Source of the DNA: Azorinus chamasolen
Lineage: Eukaryota > Mollusca > Bivalvia > Cardiida > Solecurtidae
DNA length: 64,000 nt
Assembly: GCA_963576725.1 (NCBI GenBank)
Contig: OY755252.1
Span: 29,219,078-29,283,077 of the forward strand
Reading direction: 5' to 3'
Shown piece by piece: positions 1 through 10,110 of the stretch. Below the pieces are notes generated by a model. It was not told where the DNA came from. It saw nothing but the letters and a program-made list of their open reading frames with translations, and made no database searches. Made by a program: the position numbers and the translations under genes. Position 1 is the stretch's first letter. Every line of letters starts with the position of its first letter.

Positions 1-99
1 TAAATTCTTTATTATTTTTATTGTTCTTATCTATATATAAGTAATAAATATATTTTTTTTAAATTTTCTAAAATTACACATTAAATATACCCTGTTTTG

Positions 100-173
100 T
101 ATATAAAATGTATCTATGTGAAACGCTTTTGAACGCACATATCCTGTGTGAAAAGAGCGCTATATAAATGTGG

Positions 174-208
<35 letters not shown>

Positions 209-215
209 CAACAAT
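100..215 (+). mobile_element. LINE/SINE-type 3' end with (ATA)n tail
   Basis: The block ends in AGCGCTATATAAATGTGGT followed by an ATA microsatellite. An ending of GCGCTATATAAATG plus a simple trinucleotide tail is typical of CR1/L2-like LINEs and the SINEs that use them. No coding part is visible, so the exact family is unknown. Confidence 0.45.
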
Positions 216-218
216 AAT

Positions 219-690
219 ATCCACTGTAAGCATGTACCATTTTTCTACTTTGTACACAACTCTTCCTCATATTTTAATAAAAGATAAACTTTTGCTTTTG
301 TACATTTGCTGTTTTGCTGTGTTATAATGAACCTTTGTACATTTGCTGTTTCCTTGTGTTGCTGTTCCAGAAACGGAAGGAGAACATCTGGTATCTGTAC
401 TCTTTCGTTTTTGTACACTGTTTGTCTTTTAGGGTGAGGATGGAATAACTGTGAGGTTGGACGCCCCCAGAAACCGGTTTAACTCACCAGTGATATTTGT
501 CACTGACCGTTCCAAGGCGGTCCCTCCATCTTTCCCGTATTGTATGTTAGGTGTGTCTTTTTACGTCTCTTGATGTTTTTTATAGTTGTGTACATTTGCT
601 ATTTCCTTGTGTTGTTGTTCGGTAGGCTATTTGTTCTTTATGTGGTGTTTCCGTCATGACTTATTTTTGTACTTTCATAATTACACCTGT
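219..690 (+). mobile_element. PLE1 relic: RT scrap, 3'UTR scrap and tail B
   Basis: Positions 219-290 match the RT palm segment that encodes STLYTTLPHI in the best copy (about 20,265-20,330). The sequence then jumps to scraps of 3'UTR and to a full tail B (about 420-690) with the hairpin CAGTGA..TCACTG and the end GACTTATTTTTGTACTTTC. Only the 3' half of the SECIS survives. This is a heavily deleted, non-coding copy. Confidence 0.75.
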
Positions 691-699
691 TGGTTTGTT

Positions 700-940
700 G
701 AAGGCACATACTGGGCTATGATATGGTATAATTTAAGCCCGTGCGTATAACGAATCCTGTTTTTATATGTTCCTTGCTTTACATGCAAATACACTCCTGT
801 GTTAGACGTCACCTTGTTGAGGAGCAACCGGACTGGGGTTATATTTATTTACCCTATTCGCATGAAGGGGTGTCGATGGCATATATGTTAGGATGGAAGC
901 GTCCCCTAACTTTGGTTTAAACCCTAAGTGGTAATTATGT
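700..940. other. Unassigned
   Basis: I see no ORF, tRNA or repeat structure that I can name in this stretch. Confidence 0.3.
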
Positions 941-944
941 CTCC

Positions 945-2000
945 CCCATTTATGGGGAGATATATTGTTTTTGCCAGAGTTGTCTGTCTGTCCGTCCGTC
1001 CGTCCGTATGTCTGTCTGTCTGTCCGTCACAAACTTGTGTAGCGCGTATCTCTGAAACCAGTTGGGCTAGAGTCACCAAACTTCACAGGAATGGTCACCA
1101 AAATGAGTTGTTGTGCACCTATGATTTTTCAATTGCCTCCCCCTGATAATTCTTGAGTTATTGCCCCTGATATGAACACTTAAATTTATACAAACTTTGT
1201 GTCGCGCATATCTCTGAAACCAGTAGGGCTATAGTCATCAAACTTTACAGGATTGTTCATAAGCATAAATTGTTGTGCTCTTGGGTTTTTTGAATTGTCT
1301 CCCCTGTTAACTTTGGAGTTACTGCCCCTGATGACTTAAAATTAGACAAACTTTACTTAGTGTCGTGCATATCTCTGAAACCACTAGGGATAGAGTCACC
1401 AAACTTCACAGGAATGTTGACCAGCATGAGTTGTTGTGCACCTGGGATGTTTGAATAGTCTCCCCTTGATAACTTTGGAGTTATTGCCCCTGATATGATT
1501 ACTTAAAATTAGAGAAACTTTGTGTCATGCATATCTTTAAAACCACTAGAGCTAGAGTCACTAAACTTCACAGGAATGTTGACCAGCATGAGCTGTTGTG
1601 CACCTGGGTTTTTTAATTGTCTCCCCCTGATAATTCTTGAGTCATTGCCCCTGATATGATAACTTAGAGAAACCTTGTGCTGCACGTATCTCTGAAAGCA
1701 GTAGGGCTAGAGTCACCAATCTTCATAGGAATGTTCACCAGCATGAGTTGTTTTGCATCTTTAATTATCTCCCCCTGATAACTTTAGAGTTACTGCCCCT
1801 TATGACTTAATTTAAAGAAACTTTACTTTGTGTCGTGTGTCTCTGAAACCATTAGTACTAGAGTCAACAAACTTCACAGGAATGTTGACCAGTATGTGTT
1901 GTTCTGTACTCAGGGTTTTTGAATTGTCTCCCCCTGATAATGTTGGAGTTATTGCCTCTGATGACTAAAAATTATACCCTGATAAGTTTGGAGTTACAGA
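945..2000 (+). repeat. Tandem array, monomer about 160 bp, TCCG/TCTG head
   Basis: The array opens with a run of TCCG and TCTG tetramers (about 985-1,030), followed by about six diverged monomers. Each carries a version of ATCTCTGAAACCA, then CAAACTTCACAGGAATG, then CTCCCCCTGATAA. The first motif recurs near 1,045, 1,208, 1,370, 1,530, 1,687 and 1,837. Short ORFs here are by-products of the repeat. Non-coding arrays with such heads are common in mollusc genomes. Confidence 0.8.
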
Positions 2001-2404
2001 CATTACACTTGTGAATTGGAAAGAGGATGGGAGGGGGAGACATCTGTTTTTGTGACAAAAACAAACCTCTTGTTTTACCATTGACTGTCTAAAGGCGTTG
2101 CTTCTGTCTTCACAATATTTTTCAGCGTTTGCATGGTACATCTTGCATTCATTTGTGCTCTTATGAATATGTGTTCTCATAATCATGTGTGCGAGTGCGC
2201 ATATATTTTTGTTCTGTTCTTCTGAAACACATCACGGAAACATCTGTATTAAAAACTTAATATTCTTTCTTCACCGATTACATTTGAAACTGAAACTCGC
2301 TTTGCACCAGACTGTTCATAAAATTCGGAAAAAAGTCTAAGTTTTATTATTGAAATGTACCTCTTATTATTAAATATGACTGTACTTTACTGATGTTACT
2401 GCAA
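2001..2404. other. Unassigned
   Basis: AT-rich sequence with no feature I can support; short ORFs here show no recognisable protein. Confidence 0.3.
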
Positions 2405-3165
2405 CAAGGTAATTCTTACTCTTAACTATATGGTGATGTTATCTACAAGCTTAGGTAAATACGGGGTAATATCTATGTCCATGGTTTGTATATTAAACGC
2501 ATTAAAACGTTTAGGAAGAATGGTTATGACCCAATAACATTGCAACACACTAAATCGTTGGTTATTGACCCCTTTACAGTCGATATCTACACTTCTCTCT
2601 TTACTGGCGCAATTACAGACGGAGGGTATTACTCCATGATGGTATACGCTTGAACACAGAAATGAAATGAGCTTATCAGAAGCATGTACATATGTATTGC
2701 CTTTTCTCTGTGGTGCCCTTAGCAGCTTCCGTATAGTTCCTCTGACTTGAGTACTCAGTGAGTACATATTTGACGGACTTTCACTGTTGTTATGCAGTTT
2801 TGTTTTACATTTTGTTTTTACATTTTGAACTAGGTTTGCCGTTTACTATGTTGTGGGCATGTAATTTACTTAACTATTTGTTTAGATAGGGTGACTTTGA
2901 GATAAGTGTGAGGTTAGGACTACCGTAAATCGGTTTAAACCCCCAGTGGTGGTTTTGTCACTGATCTTTCCATGGCGGCACTTTCTCTGTCACCCTCGCT
3001 TTTATGCTTGTTGGGTGTCTTTATGATTGTGCGTTTGTTCGTGTTTTGACGTTTTCGTCTCGTGTGTTTGTGTATGTGTGTGTCGTTGTATGTATGCGTT
3101 GCTTGCTTTCTGTCGGTGTTGTGGTGGTGGCTGCGTTCTGTCAGTGTCTTTTCCAGTTTGACTTT
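2405..3165 (+). mobile_element. PLE2 3' portion with tail A
   Basis: This 5'-truncated PLE2 copy begins in the RT C-terminus (decayed version of GDVIYKLR...LQHTACLVIDPFTV), continues through the SECIS-bearing 3'UTR and ends in tail A (about 2,885-3,165), including the CGTAAATCGGTTTAAACC core and a GT-rich stretch. It ends at GACTTTACTA and immediately abuts the next PLE2 copy, which is a head-to-tail junction. Many stops; not functional. Confidence 0.8.
2636..2681 (+). promoter_or_regulatory. SECIS-like hairpin, decayed (PLE2)
   Basis: Starts ATGAT, keeps the 5' helix strand and a 3' AGAA that fits NGAN, but the apical AAA has become GAA and helix pairs are lost. Same 46-nt spacing as the intact copies. 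Confidence 0.55.
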
Positions 3166-3965
3166 ACTAGAAGATTTTAACAGTCGTAAGTTAGTTATAA
3201 CTGTTAAACTTCACAAGCAAGGTGGCAGATATTACATATTTCGAAAAACTTTCTAATTTTTTATCGAAATTACCTCTCATTAGTAAATATCATTGCAATC
3301 TACTGTCGTTATTGCAACAAGGTATTTCTCACCCAGAATTATATGGTGATGATATATTCAAACTTAAGTAAGTCTTTATCATTTGTTTATAACACACATT
3401 TAAACCTTTAGGAAGAAAGGTTTTGATCCCATTATATTGCAACGCACTGCATGTTGGGTTATTGACCCCCTTACAGTCGGTAGCTACGCTCCCCTAATAG
3501 TTTGCGCGATGAAAGGCCCAGGGTAGTACGTTATGATGGTATACTCTTAAACTCAGACACGCGTTGAGCTTACCAGACTCATGTTTGACCTTTTCCTGTC
3601 TTGCCCTTAACGGCTTTCCTGTAGTTGATCTGACATCAGCAGTCATTGAGTACATTTTTGTCGGACTTTTCACAATCGTTATGCTATGTTTTACATTTTG
3701 TCATGGGTTAACCGGCGTTTGTGTTGTGGAAACGTCCGGCGAGGATACATTTACACTATTTGTTAAGCTAGCGTAGCTTTTAGATTAAGGGTGAGATTAG
3801 CACGCCCGTAAACCATTTTAAACTCCAGTGGTGATTTTGCCACTGGTCGTTCCAAGTCGGTACTCATTTTTGCACCATTACTTTTGTTTATAGTGTGTCT
3901 TTTTATTTGTGCTTTTGTCATGTCAGTGATGTTAGTAAGTGTGTGCTTGTTGATGTATTCTGTGT
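3166..3965 (+). mobile_element. PLE2 3' portion with diverged tail
   Basis: This second PLE2 copy in the tandem begins at the RT segment that encodes EDFNSRKLVITVKL. It follows with a C-terminal remnant (to about 3,500), the SECIS region, and a tail core with CCAGTGGTGATTTTGCCACTGG near 3,822-3,843. The start directly follows tail A of the upstream copy. Stops and frameshifts throughout. Confidence 0.78.
3533..3578 (+). promoter_or_regulatory. SECIS element (PLE2)
   Basis: ATGA(3,533)-T-GGTATACTCTT-AAAC, a loop of about 11 nt, then GAGCTTACC-AGAC. The helix pairs GGTA/TACC and CTCT/..GAG around a two-base mismatch. AAA lies at the apical bulge and AGAC gives the NGAN half of the quartet. Known role: recruits SBP2/eEFSec so that UGA is read as selenocysteine. 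Confidence 0.65.
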
Positions 3966-4611
3966 CATCTGTATGGAAGGGAATCGCCGCGAAAAATAGT
4001 GTTTAAAAACATGTTGCGTGTTGTATAGTTTCATAAATGCATAGTTTACAATTGCAAATGCGACAAAAGTGCATATTTGAAAATCGAGAAATGCAGAAAT
4101 GAAAAGGGTCATTTTTGCAAATGTCAAAGGTAGTTTTTAAGTATTGTCACTTTTCCAACTATTTAAATGTAGATTAGTTACACTTTTCAAGTTTTACATC
4201 CTGCAATTGTTTCCATTGTTTATTTTCACACTGAATGAATTCATCTCTTCAAACTGTGAAACGTTTCACGCGTACATCCTACATGTCACGCGTACATCCT
4301 ACACGTCACGTTCTGTAAAGTCGGTATGTCGACATGTGTGGAGTTGACAAGTGCAACATTTCACGGGGTTAGACCGCCATAATTAAAACTCGTCGACTTA
4401 ACATAGAACCAGTACTTAATGGCAAAACGAATGGGTCGAGATCCAGATTGTGGAGTGCACTCATAATATGTCTACTGCTAGAAGGTAGGTAATCACAGCT
4501 TAGAATGCTTTGATTTATCAAATTATGAAATGGTTTTGTACAAGTTAACAAGAAAAAAACAACGAGCGGCTTTATTAGTAGGTTAAGTATTAAATTGAAA
4601 TGATTCAGGTT
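3966..4611. other. Unassigned; short 20-bp direct repeat
   Basis: No gene. A short direct repeat (CACGCGTACATCCTACA, two to three copies) lies at about 4,268-4,310. Confidence 0.35.
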
Positions 4612-4878
4612 TGCATTTTAGGGTGGGGATGGAATAAGTGTGAGGTTGGGCGCCCATAAACCGGTTTAACCCCCCCCCCCCAGTGACTTTTGTCACTGAC
4701 CGTTCCAAGGCGGTACTTCCATATTCCCCCTATTGTAAGTTTGTTTTGTCTTTATGCGTCTCTTGATGTTTTTATAGTTATGTACATTTGCTGTTTCCTT
4801 GTGTTGTTGTTCGGGCGATTGTTTGTTCTGTATGTGGTGTTTCCTGCATGACTCATTTTTGTACTTTTGAATGCCTGC
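4612..4878 (+). mobile_element. Solo PLE1 tail B
   Basis: Complete tail B without RT: GGGTGGGGATGGAATAAG, the palindrome GGGCGCCC, CCGGTTTAACC, the hairpin CAGTGAC-TTTT-GTCACTG, then the end CATGACTCATTTTTGTAC. It shows that the tail alone is mobile or left behind. Confidence 0.8.
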
Positions 4879-4999
4879 ATACTCTGTGCAGATTGTAATG
4901 TATTTATGCGATGTTGACATGATTCTGTTTACCAACAGGAGATGGAAAATACTGTAACATGATTAATTTGCCATGTTATACAATTTTTGTTATATATAT

Positions 5000-5237
5000 A
5001 ATTATACTTATAATACAGAATACAATAAGCATATCAGAGCCGTCTGATCAGGGTCTGCTCTGTTTGCTAATGGGACTAGATACATGTAGATCTGTTTCGT
5101 AAAATAGCTACAATTTTACAGAGACATGTATGTATATGTCTCTGAATGCTCCACCTTCCATTTTTCATTAATACTATTTTGGCCATAATTATTCATGAGG
5201 TATTGATATTTGTGGTAAACATATAAAAGGGAAAGGG
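5000..5237. mobile_element. Fragment of TTAA-type hairpin MITE
   Basis: Contains one arm of the recurrent palindrome (CAGGGTCTGCTCTGTTTGCT near 5,052-5,071) and ends with GGGAAAGGG, like the right ends of the MITEs at 13,283 and 23,213. No left terminus was found. Confidence 0.4.
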
Positions 5238-5276
5238 TGAAGATACACGGTTGTTATTAACACTTTACACCATATA

Positions 5277-5712
5277 TGCGCCTTTCTTCACTTTTGCTTG
5301 TCTTGTGTCTTTGTACTTGTGCTTTTGTTCATGTGTGGAGTGTTTATCTCTAGTCCTTGTATGTTTGTTGGTGTTTTCTGTGTTCATCTCGTGATTATAT
5401 GTGTGCTTGGATGTGTAAGTTTGTGAGTGTGTGTGTGTGCGTGTATGCGTGCGTGCGTGCGTTTGTGTGTGTGTGTGTTTGTGCGTGCGTGCGTGCGTGT
5501 GTGTGTGTGCTTGTGCCTGTGTCTATGTCTGTGTCTGTGTGTCTGTGTCTGTGTGTCTGTCTGTGTGTCTGTGTCTGTGTGTGTCTGTGTATGTGTGTGT
5601 GTCTGTGTGTCTGTGTGTGTCATGTGTTTACCGGCTTCTATCGATGTTTTGGTGGTGGTTGCGTCTTGTATGTGGCTTTGGCTGCTTGCCTGTACTACTT
5701 TTTCATTTAATA
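5277..5712 (+). mobile_element. PLE2 tail A with expanded GT/GC microsatellite
   Basis: The block begins with the tail A phrase CTTGTGTCTTTGTACTTGTG and ends with the tail A terminus (GGTGGTGGTTGCGTCTTGTA...CTACTTTTTCAT). In between, the usual 50-80 nt GT block has grown to about 210 nt of GT, GTGC and TGTC units. Long Cys/Val- or His/Thr-rich ORFs on both strands here are microsatellite translation, not genes. Confidence 0.8.
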
Positions 5713-6654
5713 CTATTTCAAGGATTAAACGATCAAATATGTTCTGCCATGACCAAAATGTGCAGTGCTAACCATTATAAAAAATAAAATTACAATAAAT
5801 ATTTATGATGCCATTATTCATGGAACAAAGGGTTTAGAAACATATTTTTTAAATCAATACTGGAAAAAAGCTTTACCCGATATACCGTTTAATTGAATGT
5901 CAACAGAGGCATAACTTGGGAGAGGGGTAAAGTTCGACCCCTTGTCTATATATCTAGTGTCCATAATTTGTTTCTGTCGAGGTTCATAATTATTCATTGT
6001 GACGATGCCCTGTGTATCAGACGGCTCTTATATGGGGTCTACTGTGGGTCTGATGTGGGTCTACTGTTTGCAAATTTGAGAAAAGGCATTTATACAAGGG
6101 AATGAATTGAGCAAATAGAGCAGACCCTGATCAAACTGCAGAAGCCGTCTGATCTGTGTCTACCCTGTTTACTAACTATCAAAGCTGTTTTATGGAGAAA
6201 AGGGTTTCGATGCAAATATTATTCTCAATAATTAGATTGATGAGGTTTGGGATTTCGTCAAAATGTGTCCGTTTAGTTGTGTAACACGGTTAACTCTTTC
6301 CTTTATAAATACGCCTTTCTATACTTTTGCAAACAGAGGATACCAATAGGAGCCGTTTGATCAGGGTATGTTCTGTTTGCGTATAATATAATATATATAT
6401 ATATATATAATTATATAATTGTACTGTTTCTGTCATTGCCAAAAATAAATTTGTCAGTGTGCTGTTATAGCAAATTAGTCTAATCCATATTCATGAAATC
6501 ATTATTTCTGGCAAAAATAATTTTTTGAGTACTATTTCAGAGTAAAATTGTATGATGGCATAACCCTTATTCGTTTAAGAGGGGTTGATCATGAGATTTT
6601 TATGTAATACTGCTTTCTCACATAAACTATTCTTCTATTTGCATATATAATTTG
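5713..6654. other. Unassigned, with one palindrome and an AT microsatellite
   Basis: No gene. Holds the palindrome at 6,108-6,176 (listed separately), a half palindrome at about 6,348-6,384 and an (AT)n run at about 6,390-6,416. Confidence 0.4.
6108..6176. repeat. Recurrent palindrome (hairpin)
   Basis: The left arm GCAAATAGAGCAGACCCTGA pairs with the right arm, which ends CTGTGTCTACCCTGTTTAC. Same family as 12,412, 31,789, 41,568 and the 60.2-60.8 kb cluster. Confidence 0.7.
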
Positions 6655-6812
6655 CCATGGAATAAATCCCTTCTGGTCTATTAAGAACTCTTCAGAAACA
6701 AACTTAAGAATAAAAGGTATCTTGCATCCACTGTAAGCATGTACGATTTTTTTACTCTGTACACAACTCTTCCTCATATTTCAATTTAGGATACTCTTAC
6801 TAAATTACTGTG
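6655..6812 (+). mobile_element. PLE1 RT fragment
   Basis: Matches about 20,187-20,345 of the best copy (encoding INLFWSIKNSSE...STYDFSTLYTTLPH) with indels. Isolated scrap. Confidence 0.75.
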
Positions 6813-7194
6813 ATGCACACTGTACCTTACTGTGAGCCTATTTTAAGCTACCACTTGCTGGCATATGGGAAGTATTTACGGTATATATTCTGGACTGTAT
6901 AAATGTTAATTACTTTATTCATTGGAGGAAAAAAAATGTGGTGAAAAGGCACTTTCATAAAGAAAATGGTTAGGCAGTATCTATTCTAGGATTTGGAAAT
7001 GATGAGAGGAATTTTACCTAAATTCTTACATTTCAACAAAAAATGAGATTTTGCCTTCTTTGTAGAAAATTCCACCCTCCATTCCAAAATATTGGGTACT
7101 TTTCAATACAAGAACCACTATGGCTCTAAACATTCACCAGAGTAGGCCATGTACATAAAGGCATATTATAAGCTAAGAAATTATTGTTGAGTGT
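6813..7194. other. Unassigned
   Basis: No supportable feature. Confidence 0.3.
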
Positions 7195-8004
7195 TGAAAA
7201 CCTTTTTTGTGAGGATTTGACCTAGTGACCTAGTTTTTTATCTGACCCATACCTGAACTTGACCTAGATTCCTATAAGACAAATATTGTAACAAAATTTC
7301 AGCAAGATGCAGTGACATTTGTAGCCTCTAGAGTGTTAACAAAATCTTGTTATGATTTATCATCAGTGTCGATGGGCCGTAAAACACCATTCATTCATTC
7401 ATTCATTATTCATTATAATTCATTATCCTAGTAACCTAGTTTTAAACTGCATGTGACACATACTTACACTTTATTTGGATTTCATCCAGGACAACACACA
7501 CACCAATTTCTTTAACAAATGAGTATAAACTATAGCCCATACAGTGTAAAAACAGTTGTTTGAGTATGATTTGACCTACAAAGTGAGTTTTAAATCCAAC
7601 ATAACCCACATTCAGACTTGACCTAGATTTCAGTGAGCCAAACATTCTTACAAAAAATTGTAAACATAAAACGAGATGTGTAGCATCCACAGTGCACAGT
7701 GTTAACAAGGTTTATCTATGATTTGACCTGGTGACCTAGTTTTCAACCAAAGTGACCCATGTTTTATCTAAATCTCATTCAGGGCAACAAACAAAGTATT
7801 TAATTTAAAGATTGTTAGAAAAAAATTGTCTATATGTTGTTAATAAGGTTGTTCTATGATTTGACCTAATGACTTACTTTTGCACCCGGCACCCATATTG
7901 AAAACGGAGCTAGATTTCATGAAGATAAACTTCTGATCCAATTTCATTAATATCCAAAAAAATGTGTAGTTTCTAGAGTGTTCACAAGATTTTTCTATGA
8001 TTTA
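7195..8004. repeat. Tandem array, about 140-165 bp monomers
   Basis: TATGATTTGACCTAGTGACCTAGTTTT-like words recur near 7,211, 7,430, 7,567, 7,717, 7,857 and 7,998, separated by diverged GAACTTGACCTAGATTTCA units. A CATT microsatellite sits at about 7,385-7,410. Non-coding. Confidence 0.75.
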
Positions 8005-8360
8005 ACTTAGTGTGACTTAGGGTGACTTTGAGGGAAGTGTGAGGTTAGGACGTCCGTAAACCGGTTTAAACCCCCAGTGGTGTTTTTGCTGCTGACCGTG
8101 CCAAGGCGGTACTCTCTTTGTCACCCTTCCTTTTGTTTGCCTTGCGTCTTTGTGCTTGTGGTTTGTTAATGTTGTTGAAAGTTTGTCCCTGGTTCTTGTG
8201 TGTCTTTTGGTGTTTTCTGTGTTCATTTCGTGTGTGTGTGTGTGCGTTTGGGTGTGTGGTTGTGTGTGTGTGTGTGTGTGTCATGCTGTCTATCGGTGTT
8301 TTGGTGGTGGTTGCGTCTTGCATGTGGCTTTGCCTGCTTGACTTTACTACTTTTCCATTA
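8005..8360 (+). mobile_element. PLE2 tail A abutting a PLE1 copy
   Basis: Essentially complete tail A: TTAGGGTGACTTTGAGG, palindrome GGACGTCC, CCGGTTTAAACCCCC, the hairpin arm AGTGG, ACCGTGCCAAGGCGGT, a GT-rich block, and the terminus GACTTTACTACTTTTCCATT. The next base begins RT sequence of a PLE1 copy, so the tail occupies the place of a leading pseudo-LTR. Confidence 0.85.
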
Positions 8361-9594
8361 ATCCAGAAAGTATTTGCCCGGGAAAAACATCATTCTTGGC
8401 ATGTAATGCTGAAAAAGCTTTCTTTACTGACGAACAAATGAAATATTACACCAATTTGACTTGCTCAGAGCATTTCTTTTGGATAACATATTTGTGCGTT
8501 ATGGGAATGCTATATACCGTCAGGTAATTGGTATTCCCATGGGTACGAATTGTGCGCCACTTGTCGCAGATTTGTTTTTGTACTGCTATGAGAGAGATTT
8601 CATGTTGCGTTTGAATCCTCAATCACAAGAAGATGTTATAAAAGCCTTCAATGAAACTTGTCGATATTTGGATGATATTTTTAACTTAGATAACCCTTTC
8701 TTTGATGCTCTGATTCCTACTATTTATCCTAAAGAACTGAAATTGAATACAGCTAACCCGTCCGACAATTATGCAGCGTTTCTTGATCTAGACCTTAAAA
8801 TTAATAATGGAATGATTTCTTCTAAAATATATGACAAAAGAGATGATTTTGATTTTAATATTGTTAATTTTCCTTATCTAGACGGGGATGTTCCCCGTGC
8901 TCCATCTTACGGGGTTTATATATCTCAACTTATTCGTTTTGCTAGAGTTTGTTCATCTATTGACGATTTTAACAGTCGAAATCTCATTTTAACTGAAAAA
9001 CTGCTTAAGCTAGGATATAGATACCATAAAGTAAGAAAAACTTTTTCTAAATTTTACTATCGAAATCTCTCGCTTAATGGCAAGTAATCTATTCTCAAGG
9101 AGCTTCTGCGACACGGTGTTTCACATCCTGAATTTTATGGTGATGTAATTTACAAACTTCGTAAAATTATTGGACATACCCATTTTCTCACTTTGTTCAT
9201 CAAATATGTTAAACATTTCATTAAAAAGAGATATGATCCTGTAGTACTACAACATACTGCATGTTCGGTTGTCAACCCTTTTACATTTGGCAATCACGCT
9301 GGCCTCTTTGCATGTACGCCGACAAGAAAGGTTTAGTACTCTATGAAGGCGACCTCTTAAATCCATAAATGGAAGGATAACGTCGGATATCTGTACTATT
9401 TCGTTTTTGTCGTACCCTTTATTACTTTTCTACGTTACTCTGTTTGCAGCTCAATCATTGAGTACACTAGCGATAGGTGGATACAGTTTGTTCACTTAAA
9501 TGTTTTCGTTATACATGCACTTTCCACTGTATTTGCCGTCGCGGTTGTTGTAGATTAGTCGGTGAGGGGATATGTTTATTTACACTGTTTGTCT
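8361..9594 (+). pseudogene. PLE1 reverse transcriptase, 5'-truncated copy
   Basis: Encodes the PLE RT from before motif B to the C-terminus. Motifs visible are GIPMGTNCAP (motif B), RYLDDIFNLD (catalytic YLDD, motif C) and ISSKIYDKRDDF. The longest open stretch is 8,461-9,087, about 208 codons. Compared with the copy at 19,890, about 16 bp are missing near 8,468, and a small deletion at about 9,083 creates a TAA after LSLNGK, so the protein is broken at both ends. The C-terminal domain and SECIS region continue to 9,594, then tail B. The family role is target-primed reverse transcription in the nucleus. Confidence 0.85.
9343..9388 (+). promoter_or_regulatory. SECIS element (PLE1)
   Basis: ATGA-A-GGCGACCTCTT-AAA-TCCATAAATGGA-..-CGTC-GGAT. 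The mini-stem TCCA/TGGA is kept; its loop is TAAA instead of the GAAA of other copies, and AAGGAGAA has become AAGGATAA. Confidence 0.7.
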
Positions 9595-9829
9595 TTTAGG
9601 TTGGGCGCCCATAAACAGGTTTAACCCCCCTCCCCCGTGACTTTTGTCACTGACCGTTCCAAGACGGTGCTTCCATCTCCCCCCCCCCCACTGTGTGTTT
9701 GTTTTTGTCTTTGTGCGTCACTTGTTGTTTTTATAGTTATGTACATTTGCTGTTTCCTTGTGTTGCTCTTCGGGCGAATGTTTGTTCTGTATGTAGTGTT
9801 TCCTGCATGACTCATTTTTGTACTGTTGG
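9595..9829 (+). mobile_element. PLE1 tail B
   Basis: Tail of the copy above: GGGCGCCC, CAGGTTTAACC, GTGACTTTTGTCAC hairpin, CCGTTCCAAGACGGT, ends CATGACTCATTTTTGTACT. The segment between TTAG and the GGGCGCCC palindrome is shortened. Confidence 0.8.
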
Positions 9830-10110
9830 TGAAAGTGGGATAAGGGCGAGGTTGGGTACCCGTAAACCAGATTTAAGCCCCCCGGTAGCTGGTTTTGGTT
9901 ACTGTCCGTTCCAAGGCGGTACTCCTGCTTTCAGCCTATGGTCAACTTTGTTGTTTAATATGCTTAATGTTTAATGTTGTTCGTCTTGATATGCGTCCTG
10001 TTATGTTTGTCTTATGGCTATACCGTTTCCTATTTGATTTTGTTTGATGCGGTGTCATTTCGTATATGGCTCTCCCTGTTTGACTATTTTTCCATATTCT
10101 TCATTAAAAT
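9830..10110 (+). mobile_element. Tail D: third, diverged PLE-like tail
   Basis: The same core layout as tails A and B but a different sequence: GTGGGATAAGGGCGAGGTT, palindrome GGGTACCC, GTAAACC, GGTAGCTGGTTTTGGTTACT hairpin, CCGTTCCAAGGCGGTACTCC. Beyond the core it differs from A and B. It follows tail B without a gap, suggesting a third subfamily whose coding part is not in the window. Confidence 0.6.

Noticed and set aside
5357..5787. Long Cys/Val-rich and His/Thr-rich ORFs on both strands
   Set aside because: They are translations of a GT/AC microsatellite inside a PLE tail; the same happens at 8,017-8,440, 42,609-42,940, 45,173-45,496, 49,898-50,140, 50,576-50,887 and 52,259-52,848.
8017..8120. 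Canonical hammerhead ribozyme in the PLE tail
   Set aside because: No CTGATGA...GAAA core on either strand; the conserved hairpins have a different layout.
8035..8130. The tail core as the SECIS element
   Set aside because: It has GTGAG and AAACC, but the strands between them cannot form the long helix; a much better SECIS lies just after the ORF (for example 21,345).
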